DNA of 64,000 nucleotides from NCBI RefSeq assembly GCF_019429525.1, contig NZ_JAHXZL010000005.1, positions 248,001 through 312,000 on the forward strand, read 5' to 3'. This document shows, one piece after another, positions 17,366 to 26,776 of this stretch. The notes below the pieces were generated by a model. The model did not search any database, was not told the origin of the DNA, and was given only the letters and a program-made list of their open reading frames with translations. The number at the start of each line of letters is the position of its first letter. Position 1 is the stretch's first letter. The stretch is from Sphingomonas folli (GTDB lineage Bacteria > Pseudomonadota > Alphaproteobacteria > Sphingomonadales > Sphingomonadaceae). The position numbers and the translations under genes were made by a program.

Positions 17366-19867
17366 TTAGTAGATGCCCCCCTGCCTCTGCAAGAAGTCGC
17401 TGTCGCTCGCGGGCGCGCCGCTCGTCCCGGCGCTGGGCGCCGCGGTCGGCGCGGCGGTGGGCGCGGTGCGACGCGCGCGGCGCGCCTCGCTCTGCGGCTT
17501 GAACGCCTCCCAGATCACCGCGGGCTTCGGGTCGTTGCCGGTCGGGAAGGTCCCGTAGACCGGCCGCCCCGAGCCACGGTCGATCCGCACCATGCGGATG
17601 CCCGCGGGCGCGCGGAACGGCAGCACCGGCAGGCCCTCATAGGCCTTCTGCGCCCATTCCTTGAACACCGGCACTGCCACCGTGCCGCCCTGCGCGTAGC
17701 CGCCGAGGCTGCGCGGCGTGTCGAAGCCGAGATACAGGCCAGCGATCATCTGCGGCGTGCCGCCGATGAACCACACGTCCGTGGGGCCGTTGTTGGTGCC
17801 GGTCTTGCCGAACATCGGCCGCCCCAGGTCGCGCAAGGCGGTGGCGGTGCCGCGCTGGACCACGCCCTCGGTGATGTGGACCATCTGATAGGCGCTCATC
17901 GCGTCGAGCACCTGGTGGCCGCGCACCGGCAGCCGCGGCATGGCGCGGCCGTTCCAGTCGGGCATGTTGCAGCCGTCGCAGGCGCGCCAGTTCTCGGGCC
18001 AGATCACCTGGCCGCGGCGGTCCTGGACGAAGTCGATCAGCGTCGGGTCATGCCAGCGCCCCCAGTTGGCGAGCACGCCATAGGCGTTGACCATCTTCTC
18101 CACCGTGGTCTCGCCGGCGCCGAGCGCGTAGCTGAGATACGGCGCATAGTCGCCGATCTGCATCGCCTTGATCAGCTTGACCACCTTGCCCATGCCGGTC
18201 TGGGCGGCGGTGCGCACCGTCATGAGGTTGCGCGACTGCTCGATGCCCCAGCGCATCGTGTGCGGCCCCGCGCCGCGCGAGTTGCCGAAGTTGCGGAAGC
18301 ATTTGTTGCCCAGGGCGGCGCCCTGGTAGACGCAGAACGGCCCGTCGACGATGATCGAGGCCGGCGTCATGCCGTTCTCCAGCGCGGCGGAATAGACGAT
18401 CGGCTTGATCGTCGAGCCGGGCTGGCGCAGCGCCTGGGTGGCGCGGTTGAACGACTGGACGCTCGAGTCGAAGCCGCCCTGCATCGCGAGGATCCGCCCG
18501 GTCATCGGCTCCTGCACGACGAACCCGCCCGAGATCTTCGGCACCGAGCGCAGCGCGAAGCTGCGCCCCGCCGGCGCCACCGCGATGATGTCGCCCGGCG
18601 CGATCGCGTCGTACGCCGCGCCGCCGACGTTGCGCACCGGCATCTGCGCGGCGTCGCGCGGCAGCTCGCCGGTGGTGCCGTCGGCGAAGCCGATCCGCCA
18701 CGCCGCCCCGTCGCGCGCGATCGCGATCGCCGCGCGCCAGTCGCTATAGTCGAGCATGATGTTGGTGTTGAGCAGCGCGCCGTACCAATTGTCGCCGTCC
18801 ACATCGACGTGGCGCAGCGGCCCCGACCACCCGCGACCGCGGTCGAAGCGCAGCAGGCCGTCGCGCAGCGCCTCCGCGGCGAAGCCCTGGATGCGCTTGT
18901 CGAGCGAGGTGCGCACCCACAGGCCGCCGGCGTAGACGCTGTGCGGCCCGTCCTGCGACGTCTCGCCGAACTTGTCGATCAGCTCGCGCCGCACCTCCTC
19001 GACGAAATAGCCGCCGACCCGCTCGAACTTGGGCGTGCGCCGCGTGATCGCGCCGATCGGCTCGGCCGCGGCGACGCGCGCCTGCTCCTGCGTGACGAAG
19101 CCGTTGCGCACCATCTCGCGCAGCACGTAATTGCGCCGGGTCAGCGCACGATCGGTGTCGCGGAACGGGTCGTAGTTGGACGGTCCCTTGGGCAAGATCG
19201 CGAGATAGGCCATCTGCCCCAGCGTCAGCTCGCCCAGCTCCTTGTCGAAATAGGCGTGCGCCGCCGCCTCGACGCCGTAGGCGTTGCGGCCGAGGAAGAT
19301 CTGGTTGAGGTACAGCTCAATGATCTGCTGCTTGGTCAGCGTCTCCTCGATCTTATAGGCGAGCAGCGCCTCGCGGATCTTGCGCGTCGGCGAGTAAGCG
19401 TTGCCGATCAGCAGGTTCTTCGCGACCTGCTGGGTGATGGTGGAGCCGCCCTTGGCGCGCTGCCCGCTGCCGAACTTGCGCGCGTAATCGACCACCGCGC
19501 CGGCGAGGCCGGGGAAGTCGACGCCGTGATGCTCGAAGAAGGTGCGGTCCTCGGCGGCGAGGAAGGCCTTCACCAGCAGCGGCGGATATTCGTTGTAGGC
19601 CAGCTCGACGCGGCGCTCGCGCGCGTAGGAATAGACCGGCGCGCCGTCGGCGCCGCGCACGTTGGTCGGCAAGGGCGGCTCATAGGCCTTGAGCTTCTCG
19701 ACCGAGGGCAGGTCGCGCGCGAACACCAGCCAGAACACGCCGAAGGCGACGACGAGCAGCGCCAGGAGGTAGGTCGCCCAGCGCACCAGCCGGCGCTGCC
19801 ACAGCCCGCGCCAGCGGCCGCCGCGCGGGGCCGCTTCTCCGGGCACATCGAGGGGATCGGAAGCCAT
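17366..19867 (-). CDS. mrcA: Penicillin-binding protein 1A, bifunctional glycosyltransferase/transpeptidase
   Basis: This class A PBP of 833 aa polymerises and crosslinks peptidoglycan in the periplasm. A single N-terminal membrane anchor (about residues 29-49, LLALLVVAFGVFWLVF) follows an Arg-rich cytoplasmic tail. The GT51 domain has AAEDRTFFEHHGVD and KGGSTITQQVAKNLL. The transpeptidase domain has the nucleophile S485 in QPGSTIKP, the SRN motif in EQSRNLMT, and FGKTGTNNG. An OB-like insertion lies between the two. The C-terminus is a Pro/Ala/Thr-rich tail. It is downstream of amiC, giving a peptidoglycan synthesis/cleavage pair on one strand. Confidence 0.96.
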   Translation of the reverse strand: MASDPLDVPGEAAPRGGRWRGLWQRRLVRWATYLLALLVVAFGVFWLVFARDLPSVEKLKAYEPPLPTNVRGADGAPVYSYARERRVELAYNEYPPLLVKAFLAAEDRTFFEHHGVDFPGLAGAVVDYARKFGSGQRAKGGSTITQQVAKNLLIGNAYSPTRKIREALLAYKIEETLTKQQIIELYLNQIFLGRNAYGVEAAAHAYFDKELGELTLGQMAYLAILPKGPSNYDPFRDTDRALTRRNYVLREMVRNGFVTQEQARVAAAEPIGAITRRTPKFERVGGYFVEEVRRELIDKFGETSQDGPHSVYAGGLWVRTSLDKRIQGFAAEALRDGLLRFDRGRGWSGPLRHVDVDGDNWYGALLNTNIMLDYSDWRAAIAIARDGAAWRIGFADGTTGELPRDAAQMPVRNVGGAAYDAIAPGDIIAVAPAGRSFALRSVPKISGGFVVQEPMTGRILAMQGGFDSSVQSFNRATQALRQPGSTIKPIVYSAALENGMTPASIIVDGPFCVYQGAALGNKCFRNFGNSRGAGPHTMRWGIEQSRNLMTVRTAAQTGMGKVVKLIKAMQIGDYAPYLSYALGAGETTVEKMVNAYGVLANWGRWHDPTLIDFVQDRRGQVIWPENWRACDGCNMPDWNGRAMPRLPVRGHQVLDAMSAYQMVHITEGVVQRGTATALRDLGRPMFGKTGTNNGPTDVWFIGGTPQMIAGLYLGFDTPRSLGGYAQGGTVAVPVFKEWAQKAYEGLPVLPFRAPAGIRMVRIDRGSGRPVYGTFPTGNDPKPAVIWEAFKPQSEARRARRTAPTAAPTAAPSAGTSGAPASDSDFLQRQGGIY

Positions 19868-19936
19868 CGCGCACGGCGTTTAGCAGGTTCGCGGCGCGGG
19901 GGAAGCCGCGCGCGGCGGCGCGGCGGCCGGACGGGG

Positions 19937-20893
19937 TCAGCGCACCGCCAGCCGGCGCGCGAAATACACCTCGACCGCGCGGCGCACCGTCTCGGCGATC
20001 TTCTCGCGGCCGGCGCGGCTGTCGAGAAAGGCGGCGTCGGCCGGGGTCGAGATATAGCCGGTCTCGAACAGCACGGAGGGCATGTCGGGCGCCTTGAGCA
20101 CCATCAGCGAGGCGGTGCGATGGAAATTGGTCTTCACCGGCATCAGCGGCTTGGCCTCGCGCCCGAGCAGCCGCGCGAAGCCCGCCGAGGCGTTCATCGT
20201 CTCGCGCTGGGTGAGGTCGATCAGGATCGAGGTGACGTCGGCGTCGCGCCCGAGCTGGACACCCGCGATCACGTCCGACTTGTTCTCTCGCGCGGCGAGC
20301 AGCGCGGCCTCCTTGTCGGAGGCGATGTCGGAGAGCGTATAGGCGGTGGCGCCGGTCGGCGTGCCCGCGCCGACGCTGTCACAGTGGACCGAGATGAAGA
20401 GGTCGGCACGCAGCCGCCGCGCGATGCCGAATCGCTCGCGCAAGGGGATGTAGCGGTCGTCGTCGCGGGTCAGCGCGACGCGCGCGCGGCCGCCATCGAG
20501 CAGCGCGTCGCGGATCGCCTTGGCGATCCGGAGCGTCACGTCTTTCTCGCGCAGCGCCGCCCGCGGGTTGATCGCGCCCGGGTCGTTCCCGCCATGACCC
20601 GCGTCGATCACCACCAGCGGCCGCCCCTCGGCGCCGGCCACCTTGGGCAGGCGCAGACCGCGCGCGGGGGGCGGCACGGCGACGGACACCTTGTAGCCGG
20701 CGCGGTGCGCGTCGCGGTCGGCGCGCGACTTCCACGGCAGGAAGTCGAGCGACGGCGCCTCCCCGTCGGCGTCGCGCGGCGTCGCGGCGGCGATCGGCGC
20801 GAGCGCCACCAGCGCGGCGAGCGCCAGCGCCGCGGCGCCGCGCCTCGTCTGTCCCGTGCACCACCGTGGCGTGCGGTACGTTCGCGGTATCAT
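19937..20893 (-). CDS. amiC: N-acetylmuramoyl-L-alanine amidase (Amidase_3)
   Basis: This 318-aa zinc amidase cleaves the lactyl-amide bond that holds peptide to MurNAc, typically during daughter-cell separation. An N-terminal signal peptide (AAALALAALVALAPIAAA) targets the periplasm. The Amidase_3 domain has the zinc ligands in DAGHGGNDPG, ALREKDVTL and SVHCDS, and the catalytic Glu in LFETGYIS. The long loop between the second and third ligands could hold the regulatory helix found in division amidases. No AMIN domain is evident. The gene is divergent from rne and co-directional with mrcA, 70 bp downstream. Confidence 0.92.
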   Translation of the reverse strand: MIPRTYRTPRWCTGQTRRGAAALALAALVALAPIAAATPRDADGEAPSLDFLPWKSRADRDAHRAGYKVSVAVPPPARGLRLPKVAGAEGRPLVVIDAGHGGNDPGAINPRAALREKDVTLRIAKAIRDALLDGGRARVALTRDDDRYIPLRERFGIARRLRADLFISVHCDSVGAGTPTGATAYTLSDIASDKEAALLAARENKSDVIAGVQLGRDADVTSILIDLTQRETMNASAGFARLLGREAKPLMPVKTNFHRTASLMVLKAPDMPSVLFETGYISTPADAAFLDSRAGREKIAETVRRAVEVYFARRLAVR

Positions 20894-21316
20894 CCCCGCC
20901 CCTTATCGCGCCGAACCTCACGCGTTGGTTAACGAACTGGGCCGCGCGAGGAAATAGCGGCGTGAATCGTGCCGGTTGATGCGGCGGTTCGGCGATGCTA
21001 CCGGGATCATGACCGGAATGTTGCGCGATCCACGCGCGACGCAGCTCCGGCGCCACTGCCCGCCCGGCGCGACGCCGGCCCCGGGTCATCAGGTTGACGC
21101 TCGCAATGCCGCACCCCGCCCGACCGCTGCCCCGCCCGGCCTCTGCCGGCGGTCGCGCGGTCGCGGGTCGCCCCGCCAGCACCTCGCGCGGGGCGGCGCG
21201 GCACGCGACAGCAGCACCCATCACCATCCGCGCGGCCGGCCCTCACGGGCGGCCGGCAGCGCCCTATCGTCGCGCCGCCGCCCTTGTCGGGCGTGGCGGC
21301 GCGTGGAGACCGTTCA
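20894..21316. promoter_or_regulatory. Divergent amiC/rne intergenic region with rne leader hairpins
   Basis: These 423 bp without a gene hold the divergent promoters and the rne leader. Two hairpins are visible near the rne start. One pairs 21235-21241 with 21251-21257 (7 bp). A larger one at 21271-21303 has a perfect 9-bp lower stem, CGCGCCGCC/GGCGGCGCG, plus an upper GCCC/GGGC stem. The second ends just before the GGAG preceding ATG 21317. In E. coli, RNase E controls its own mRNA through 5' leader hairpins; the same role here is inference. The rest is featureless GC-rich DNA. Confidence 0.5.
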
Positions 21317-24016
21317 ATGACCATGCGTATGCTGATCGACGCACGCCACCGGGAGGAAACCCGGGTCGCCGTCGTCAAGGGTAACCGGATCGAGGAATTC
21401 GATTTCGAGAGCGCCGAGCGCAAGCAGCTCAAGGGTAACATCTATCTCGCCAAGGTGACGCGCGTCGAGCCGTCGCTCCAGGCGGCGTTCGTCGATTATG
21501 GTGGCAACCGCCACGGCTTCCTCGCCTTCAGCGAGATTCACCCCGATTACTATCAGATCCCCAAGGAGGATCGTGACGCGCTGCTGCGCGAGGAGGCCGA
21601 GCACGCCGCCGAGGAGGCCGCGCTGCGCGCCGAGCAGGACGCGTTCGACGACGCCGAGTTCGACGGCGACGAGGACGAGCTGGACTCCGACGAGCACGAC
21701 CATGACGACGCGGTCGACGACGCCGCCGAGGAGACGGGCGAGCCCGAGGACGACGCCGGCGCCGAGCCGCGCCAGCCGCGTCGTCGCCGCGGCCGCGCCA
21801 GCGTCAACGACGACCAGGTCGAGGCGCTGCGCCAGCGCCGCATGTCGCTGCGCCGCCGCTACAAGATCCAGGACGTCATCCGCCGCCGCCAGGTGCTGCT
21901 GGTGCAGGTCGTCAAGGAGGAGCGCGGCAACAAGGGCGCCGCGCTGACCAGCTATCTCAGCCTGGCCGGCCGCTATTGCGTGCTGATGCCCAACACGTCG
22001 CACGGCGGCGGGATCAGCCGCAAGATCTCCAACGCGGGCGATCGCAAGCGGCTGAAGACGATCATGGCCGAGCTGGCGCTGCCGCCCTCGATGGGCTGCA
22101 TCGTCCGCACCGCCGGGCTGCAGCGCACCAAGACCGAGATCAAGCGCGATTTCGATTACCTCGCGCGGCTGTGGGACGAGATCCGCGAGAAGACGCTGTC
22201 GAGCAGCGCCCCCGCGCTGATCTACGGCGACAGCGACCTGATGAAGCGCGCGATCCGCGACATCTACAACAAGGACATCGACGAGGTGATCGTCGAGGGC
22301 GGCGAGGGGTATCGCCAGGCCAAGGAGTTCATGCGGCTCCTGATGCCGAGCCACGCCAAGAAGGTGAAGCATTACAGCGACCCGGTGCCGCTGTTCCAGC
22401 GCGCCGGCGTCGAGGAGCAGCTCGCCGCCATGTACCACCCGGTGGTGCAGCTGAAGTCGGGCGGCTATCTCGTCATCAACCCGACCGAGGCCCTGGTGTC
22501 GATCGACATCAACTCGGGCCGCTCGACGCGCGAGCACAATATCGAGCAGACCGCGACCGCGACCAACCTCGAGGCGGCGCATGAGATCGCGCGCCAGCTG
22601 CGGCTGCGCGACATGGCAGGCCTGGTCGTCATCGACTTCATCGACATGGACAATGGCTCCAATGTCCGGAAGGTCGAGAAGGCGATGAAGGAGGCGCTCA
22701 AGAACGACCGCGCGCGCATCCAGGTCGGCCGCATCTCCAGCTTCGGGCTGATGGAGATGAGCCGCCAGCGGCTGCGCACCGGCGTGCTCGAGGCGTCCAC
22801 CCGCCCCTGCCCGCACTGCGAGGGCACCGGCTTCGTCCGCACCGCCTCGTCGTCGGGGATCTCGGCGCTGCGCCTGATCGAGGACGAGGCGGCGCGCGGG
22901 CGCGGCTCGCTGCTGACGCTGCGGTGCAGCCAGGAGGCGGCCTTCTACGTGCTCAACCGCAAGCGCGCCGACATCGCCGAGATCGAGGACCGCTACGGCG
23001 TCCAGGTCGAGATCATCCCCGACGAGGAGCAGGAGGGTGCGCGCATGTCGGTCGAGGCCAACGGCCCGCCGCCCGCGCACGCCCCCAAGTTCGACCGCCC
23101 CATCGTCGAGGTGGAGGATGACCTGATCGAGGACGAGGTCGAGGAGGAGTTCGAGGACGAGGAGGTCGAGGAGACCGCCGCCGAGCCGCGCGCGCGCGCC
23201 GACCAGGGCGACGACGAGGGCGGCCGCGGCAATCGTCGCCGGCGCCGTCGTCGCGGTCGTCGCGGTCGCACGCGTCCCGAGGGCGAGAGCGACGGTGACG
23301 TCGAGGCCGGAGAGGCCGAGGACGAGGAGGAGCTCGCCGAGGCCGCCGGGTCCGCCGAGGACGAGGAGGAGACCGTCGAGGTCGACGCCGAGGCACCGGC
23401 CGAGGCAGGCGAGCGCGAGGGCGGCCGTCGCCGTCGCCGCGGTCGTCGCAACCGGCGTCGCGAGGGTGACCGGGTCGAGGAGGCCGCCGCGCCCGGCGAG
23501 GCGCCGGCCGAGCTGACCGCCGAGCCGGTGGCGGACGTCGTCGAGGCGGAGCCCGAGGCCGACACCGCACCCGAGCCAGCGCCGGCCCCGAAGACCCGTC
23601 GTCGCCCGCGCGCGCGCGCCGCGGCCGCGCCGGTGAGCGAAGCCGAGGTCGAGGCCGAGGAGCCCGAGGCGGAGACGCCGACCCCGGCGCCTGCCGCGGA
23701 CGAGGCACCGGCGAAGCCCAAGCGCACCCGTCGCAAGAAGGCGGTCGAGCCGATCGCCGAGGCGGCCGACGCCGGCCCGGTCAACGACGGCCTGCCCGCG
23801 CCCGACGCGGACGAGCCCGAGGCGGTCGAGCCCCCCGCCAAGCCGAAGCGCACGCGCCGCAAGAAGGCCGACGCGGCGCCCGTCGCCGAGGCACCCGCCG
23901 CGGCCGAGCCGGAGGCGGCCGCGGCGCCCGAGCCCGACGCCGAGGCGGAAGCCGCGACCGCCGACGGCGAGGCCACGCCGCGTCGCGGCTGGTGGCAGCG
24001 CACCTTCGGCGCCTGA
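21317..24016 (+). CDS. rne: Ribonuclease E
   Basis: This is the main mRNA-decay and rRNA-processing endonuclease (899 aa) and degradosome scaffold. The N-terminal S1 region (GNIYLAKVTRVEPSLQAAFV) is split by an acidic D/E-rich insertion at about residues 80-160, as in other alphaproteobacteria. The catalytic DNase I-like part includes VIDFIDMDNGSNVRKVE with its metal-binding Asp residues, and the Zn-link is CPHCEGTG. From about residue 580 the protein is disordered, with alternating acidic runs, Arg-rich patches such as RRRRRRGRRGRTR, and a repeated KPKRTRRKKA motif, suited to RNA and partner binding. ATG 21317 is chosen over the upstream in-frame start because the family begins MRMLIDA. Confidence 0.95.
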   Translation: MTMRMLIDARHREETRVAVVKGNRIEEFDFESAERKQLKGNIYLAKVTRVEPSLQAAFVDYGGNRHGFLAFSEIHPDYYQIPKEDRDALLREEAEHAAEEAALRAEQDAFDDAEFDGDEDELDSDEHDHDDAVDDAAEETGEPEDDAGAEPRQPRRRRGRASVNDDQVEALRQRRMSLRRRYKIQDVIRRRQVLLVQVVKEERGNKGAALTSYLSLAGRYCVLMPNTSHGGGISRKISNAGDRKRLKTIMAELALPPSMGCIVRTAGLQRTKTEIKRDFDYLARLWDEIREKTLSSSAPALIYGDSDLMKRAIRDIYNKDIDEVIVEGGEGYRQAKEFMRLLMPSHAKKVKHYSDPVPLFQRAGVEEQLAAMYHPVVQLKSGGYLVINPTEALVSIDINSGRSTREHNIEQTATATNLEAAHEIARQLRLRDMAGLVVIDFIDMDNGSNVRKVEKAMKEALKNDRARIQVGRISSFGLMEMSRQRLRTGVLEASTRPCPHCEGTGFVRTASSSGISALRLIEDEAARGRGSLLTLRCSQEAAFYVLNRKRADIAEIEDRYGVQVEIIPDEEQEGARMSVEANGPPPAHAPKFDRPIVEVEDDLIEDEVEEEFEDEEVEETAAEPRARADQGDDEGGRGNRRRRRRRGRRGRTRPEGESDGDVEAGEAEDEEELAEAAGSAEDEEETVEVDAEAPAEAGEREGGRRRRRGRRNRRREGDRVEEAAAPGEAPAELTAEPVADVVEAEPEADTAPEPAPAPKTRRRPRARAAAAPVSEAEVEAEEPEAETPTPAPAADEAPAKPKRTRRKKAVEPIAEAADAGPVNDGLPAPDADEPEAVEPPAKPKRTRRKKADAAPVAEAPAAAEPEAAAAPEPDAEAEAATADGEATPRRGWWQRTFGA

Positions 24017-24370
24017 CGTCGTGCGCCGGGCTTCAGCCGCGGTTCAGTGGGACCGCGGCAGGACGCCCGGCGCATGACCTCATCGATGCTCCTCCCGGCG
24101 CCGCCCCTCCCGGACGATCGTGAGGAGAGCGTCGTCGTGACGTCTGCCACCGACAGCCGCCGTGTTCCTGCGCACGCAGGAACCCAGGGCCGCGCGCGGC
24201 GGAGCCGATCGTTTCGGCCGCTCGCTCGCGCGGCTGGACCGTTTGCATCGGGCGTTCGTCCCTCCCCATCACTCCCGAGCCGCTCCGGAGCCCAGACATG
24301 CGCGCCTTCGCCGACCGGGGGGAACGCGGCGCGGTGGATCCCGGAGCACGTCCGGGATGACGGCAGGTGG
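24017..24370. other. Intergenic region rne / M48 peptidase: terminator and repeats
   Basis: This 354-bp stretch holds a nested palindrome right after rne, a CCTGCGCACGCAGG motif at 24167-24180 that looks like one arm of a repeat, and the right arm of a family B repeat at 24329-24363 (GGTGGATCCCGGAG, then CCGGGATGACGG). An open frame runs through it in phase with the peptidase gene, but the repeats argue that it is not translated. Confidence 0.6.
24023..24073 (+). terminator. Candidate rne terminator
   Basis: A nested inverted repeat begins seven bases past the rne stop: outer arms GCGCCGGGC/GCCCGGCGC and inner arms CCGCGGT/ACCGCGG, both perfect. There is no clear T-tract, so factor-independent termination is uncertain; it may instead protect the 3' end. 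Confidence 0.5.
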
Positions 24371-25753
24371 GTGCGGGCGCGCACGTCGCTCGCCCCCGTC
24401 CGTGCGTGGCGTCGCCTCGTCGCCGCCGCCGCGACCGCGATCCTCCTCCTCGCCCAGCCCGCGCACGCGCAGTCGATCCTGCGCGACGCCGAGACCGAGG
24501 CGCTGCTCCGCGACATGTCGGCGCCGCTCGTCACCGCCGCCGGTCTGCGCCCGCGCGACGTGCAGATCGCGCTGATCAACGACGATTCGATCAACGCCTT
24601 CGTCGTCGGCGGCCAGACCGTGTACGTCCACTCCGGGCTGATCCAGGCGGCGGACACCGCCAATCAGGTGCAGGGCGTGATCGCGCACGAGCTCGGCCAT
24701 ATCGCCGACGGCCACGTGATCACCAGCAGCGAGGGCCAGCGCCCAGCGATGGGGATCTACCTGCTCTCGATGGTGCTCGGGCTGGCCGCGATGGCGGCGG
24801 GCGGCGGCGAGGCGGGGGCGGGCATCCTCTCCGCCGGCCAGCAGGCCGCGATGGGCAAGTATCTCGCCTTCTCCCGCGTGCAGGAATCGACCGCGGACGC
24901 CTCGGCGGTGCGCTATCTCAACACCGCGGGCATCACCGGGCGCGGCATGCTGGAGTTCTTCAAGAAGCTGCAGCAGCAGGAATACCGCTACGGTACCAAG
25001 AACATCGATCCGTTCATGCAGTCGCACCCGCTGTCGGGCACGCGCATCCAGACGATGACCGCCGACCTGCAGGGCTCGCCGGCGTGGAAGAAGCCGCTCG
25101 ATCCGGCGATGGAGGAGCGGTTCAAGCGGATCCGCGCCAAGCTCGACGGCTATCTGCTGCCGCCCGCGCAGGCGCTGCAGAAATATCCGGACAGCGACCA
25201 GACGGTCTACGCGCATTACGCGCGCGCCTATGCCTATCATCGCGCCGGCTATCCCGACAAAGCCGACGCCGAGGCCGAGGCGCTGGTCGCCAAGGAGCCC
25301 AACGACCCCTATTTCCAGGAGATCATGGGCCAGATCCTGCTCGAGGCCGGCAAGCCCAAGCTGGCGATCGCGCCGCTGCGTCGCGCCACCGAGGGGTCGC
25401 GCTCCGACCCGCTGATCGCGACCACCTACGGCCACGCGCTGATCGCGACCGAGGATCCCAAGAATTATGACGAGGCCAAGCGCATCCTGAAGACGGCCGT
25501 GGGGCGCGACGACGAGAATCCGTTCGCCTGGTTCCAGCTCGGCACCGTCTACGAGCTCACCGGCGACGAGCCGCGCGCCGCGCTCGCCAGCGCCGAGCGC
25601 GCCAGCATGATGGGCGACGACCGCACCGCCGCCGACCGCGCGCGCTACGCCATGGCCGGGCTGCCCAAGAACACGCCCGACTGGATCCGCGCGCAGGACA
25701 TCGCCATGACGTCGCAGGACGGGCTCGACAAGAACAGGAAGAAGCGACGGTGA
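24371..25753 (+). CDS. M48 family metallopeptidase with TPR repeats (BepA-like)
   Basis: This is a 460-aa periplasmic zinc protease. From GTG 24371 the N-terminus is a signal peptide (RRLVAAAATAILLLAQ, cleavage after AHA). The M48 domain has HELGH at 106-110 and the third ligand in RVQESTAD. Family landmarks INAFVVGG and SHPLSGTRIQTM are present. From about residue 270 there are TPR-type helical repeats. The architecture matches BepA/YfgC, which handles outer-membrane protein assembly. The open frame extends upstream to 24047, but that part carries repeat DNA, so the GTG start is preferred, with moderate certainty. It overlaps the DsbA-like gene by GTGA. Confidence 0.85.
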   Translation: MRARTSLAPVRAWRRLVAAAATAILLLAQPAHAQSILRDAETEALLRDMSAPLVTAAGLRPRDVQIALINDDSINAFVVGGQTVYVHSGLIQAADTANQVQGVIAHELGHIADGHVITSSEGQRPAMGIYLLSMVLGLAAMAAGGGEAGAGILSAGQQAAMGKYLAFSRVQESTADASAVRYLNTAGITGRGMLEFFKKLQQQEYRYGTKNIDPFMQSHPLSGTRIQTMTADLQGSPAWKKPLDPAMEERFKRIRAKLDGYLLPPAQALQKYPDSDQTVYAHYARAYAYHRAGYPDKADAEAEALVAKEPNDPYFQEIMGQILLEAGKPKLAIAPLRRATEGSRSDPLIATTYGHALIATEDPKNYDEAKRILKTAVGRDDENPFAWFQLGTVYELTGDEPRAALASAERASMMGDDRTAADRARYAMAGLPKNTPDWIRAQDIAMTSQDGLDKNRKKRR

Positions 25754-26466
25754 ACAGACTGTGGCTGCTCGGCATGGTGGTGCTGGGCGCACTCTTCGGC
25801 GCGGCCGGCATGTGGCTCGCCGGGCGCGTCGCCCCCGCCCCGCTCGCCGACGGCGACCGAATCCGCATCGAGCGCGTGGTGCGCGACTATGTCCTCGCCA
25901 ACCCCGAGATCATCCCCCAGGCGATCGAGCGCCTGCAGGCGAAGGACGCCTCGCGCGCGATCGCGGCGTCGCGCGGCGCGATCGAGGAGCCCTATGCCGG
26001 CGCCTGGATCGGCAACCCCAAGGGCGACGTCACGCTGGTCGAATATTACGACTATAACTGCGGCTTCTGTCGCGCCAGCCTGGCGACGATCGAGCAGCTC
26101 GTCGCCGAGGACAAGAACCTGCGCGTGGTGTTCAAGGAACTGCCGGTGCTCGCTGACAGCAGCCGGCTGGCGGCGCGCGCGGCGCTGGCCGCGGCGGCAC
26201 AGGGGCGCTTCAAGCCGTTCCACGACGCGCTCTACGCCGCCGGGCCGGTGAGCGCGGCGACGATCGCGGCGGCGGCGAGGGCGAGCGGGGTCGACCTGGC
26301 CAAGCTCCCCGCCGACGCCGACTCGACGATCCGCGCCAACCTGGAGCTGGCGCAGAAGCTCGGCATCACCGGCACGCCGAGCTGGGTGGTGGGCGACGAG
26401 CTGCTGTCGGGCGCGCTGCCGATCGAGCGGCTCAGGGACGCGATCGCCAAGGCGCGGGTATCCTAG
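25750..26466 (+). CDS. DsbA-family thiol:disulfide oxidoreductase
   Basis: This 238-aa exported thioredoxin-fold protein has an N-terminal hydrophobic segment (LWLLGMVVLGALFGAAGMW) as signal or anchor, then a short helical domain with VLANPEIIPQAIERL, seen in ScsC/DsbA-like oxidoreductases. The DsbA domain's active site is C104-G-F-C107 in YDYNCGFCRAS, and the cis-Pro loop is GITGTPSWVVG. GTG 25750 overlaps the stop of the M48 peptidase gene. This suggests a two-gene unit for envelope protein folding and quality control. The partner that reoxidises or reduces it is not in the window. Confidence 0.9.
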   Translation: MNRLWLLGMVVLGALFGAAGMWLAGRVAPAPLADGDRIRIERVVRDYVLANPEIIPQAIERLQAKDASRAIAASRGAIEEPYAGAWIGNPKGDVTLVEYYDYNCGFCRASLATIEQLVAEDKNLRVVFKELPVLADSSRLAARAALAAAAQGRFKPFHDALYAAGPVSAATIAAAARASGVDLAKLPADADSTIRANLELAQKLGITGTPSWVVGDELLSGALPIERLRDAIAKARVS

Positions 26467-26776
26467 GCTTCCCATCGGAGCCTCACGACCGATCGGGTCA
26501 TCCTCATCGACCCTCTCACCCACCCACGCCTACCACCGTCATCCCCGCGCAGGCGGGGATCCAGACGCGCGGACCTGCCGATGGAGGCGCAACGTCAGCG
26601 TGTATGGATTCCGCCTCCGCGGGGATGACGGCCATGGGAACGGTTGGTAGGCAACGAACGCGACGGAAAGCCGTACGCCCCCTCTTTGGCACGCGACCCC
26701 ATCGCGAAACGCCGTGTTTCGCCGCTTGCCGCCCCCCGCCCCGCACCCTAACTGACGGGCGAAGCAGGGAGACGAC
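26467..26776. other. Intergenic region DsbA-like / ABC exporter
   Basis: This 310-bp gap contains one family B-type repeat (26537-26632) and then about 140 bp that must carry the promoter of the ABC genes. The GAAACGCCGTGTTTCGCCG region shows short symmetry. No coding potential is seen. Confidence 0.6.
26537..26632. repeat. Palindromic repeat, family B variant
   Basis: The left arm is ACCGTCATCCCCGCGCAGGC and GGGGATCCAG; the right arm is TGGATTCCGCCTCCGCGGGG and ATGACGG. The core sequence differs from the poxB copies but keeps the GTCATCC / GGATGAC termini and about the same length. Confidence 0.8.

Noticed and set aside
17876..20932. A 1018-codon + strand frame
   Set aside because: Antisense to mrcA and amiC; shadow frame.
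24047..24370. N-terminal extension of the M48 peptidase to ATG 24047
   Set aside because: The extension encodes palindromic repeat DNA and precedes a normal signal peptide. GTG 24371 places the signal at the N-terminus.
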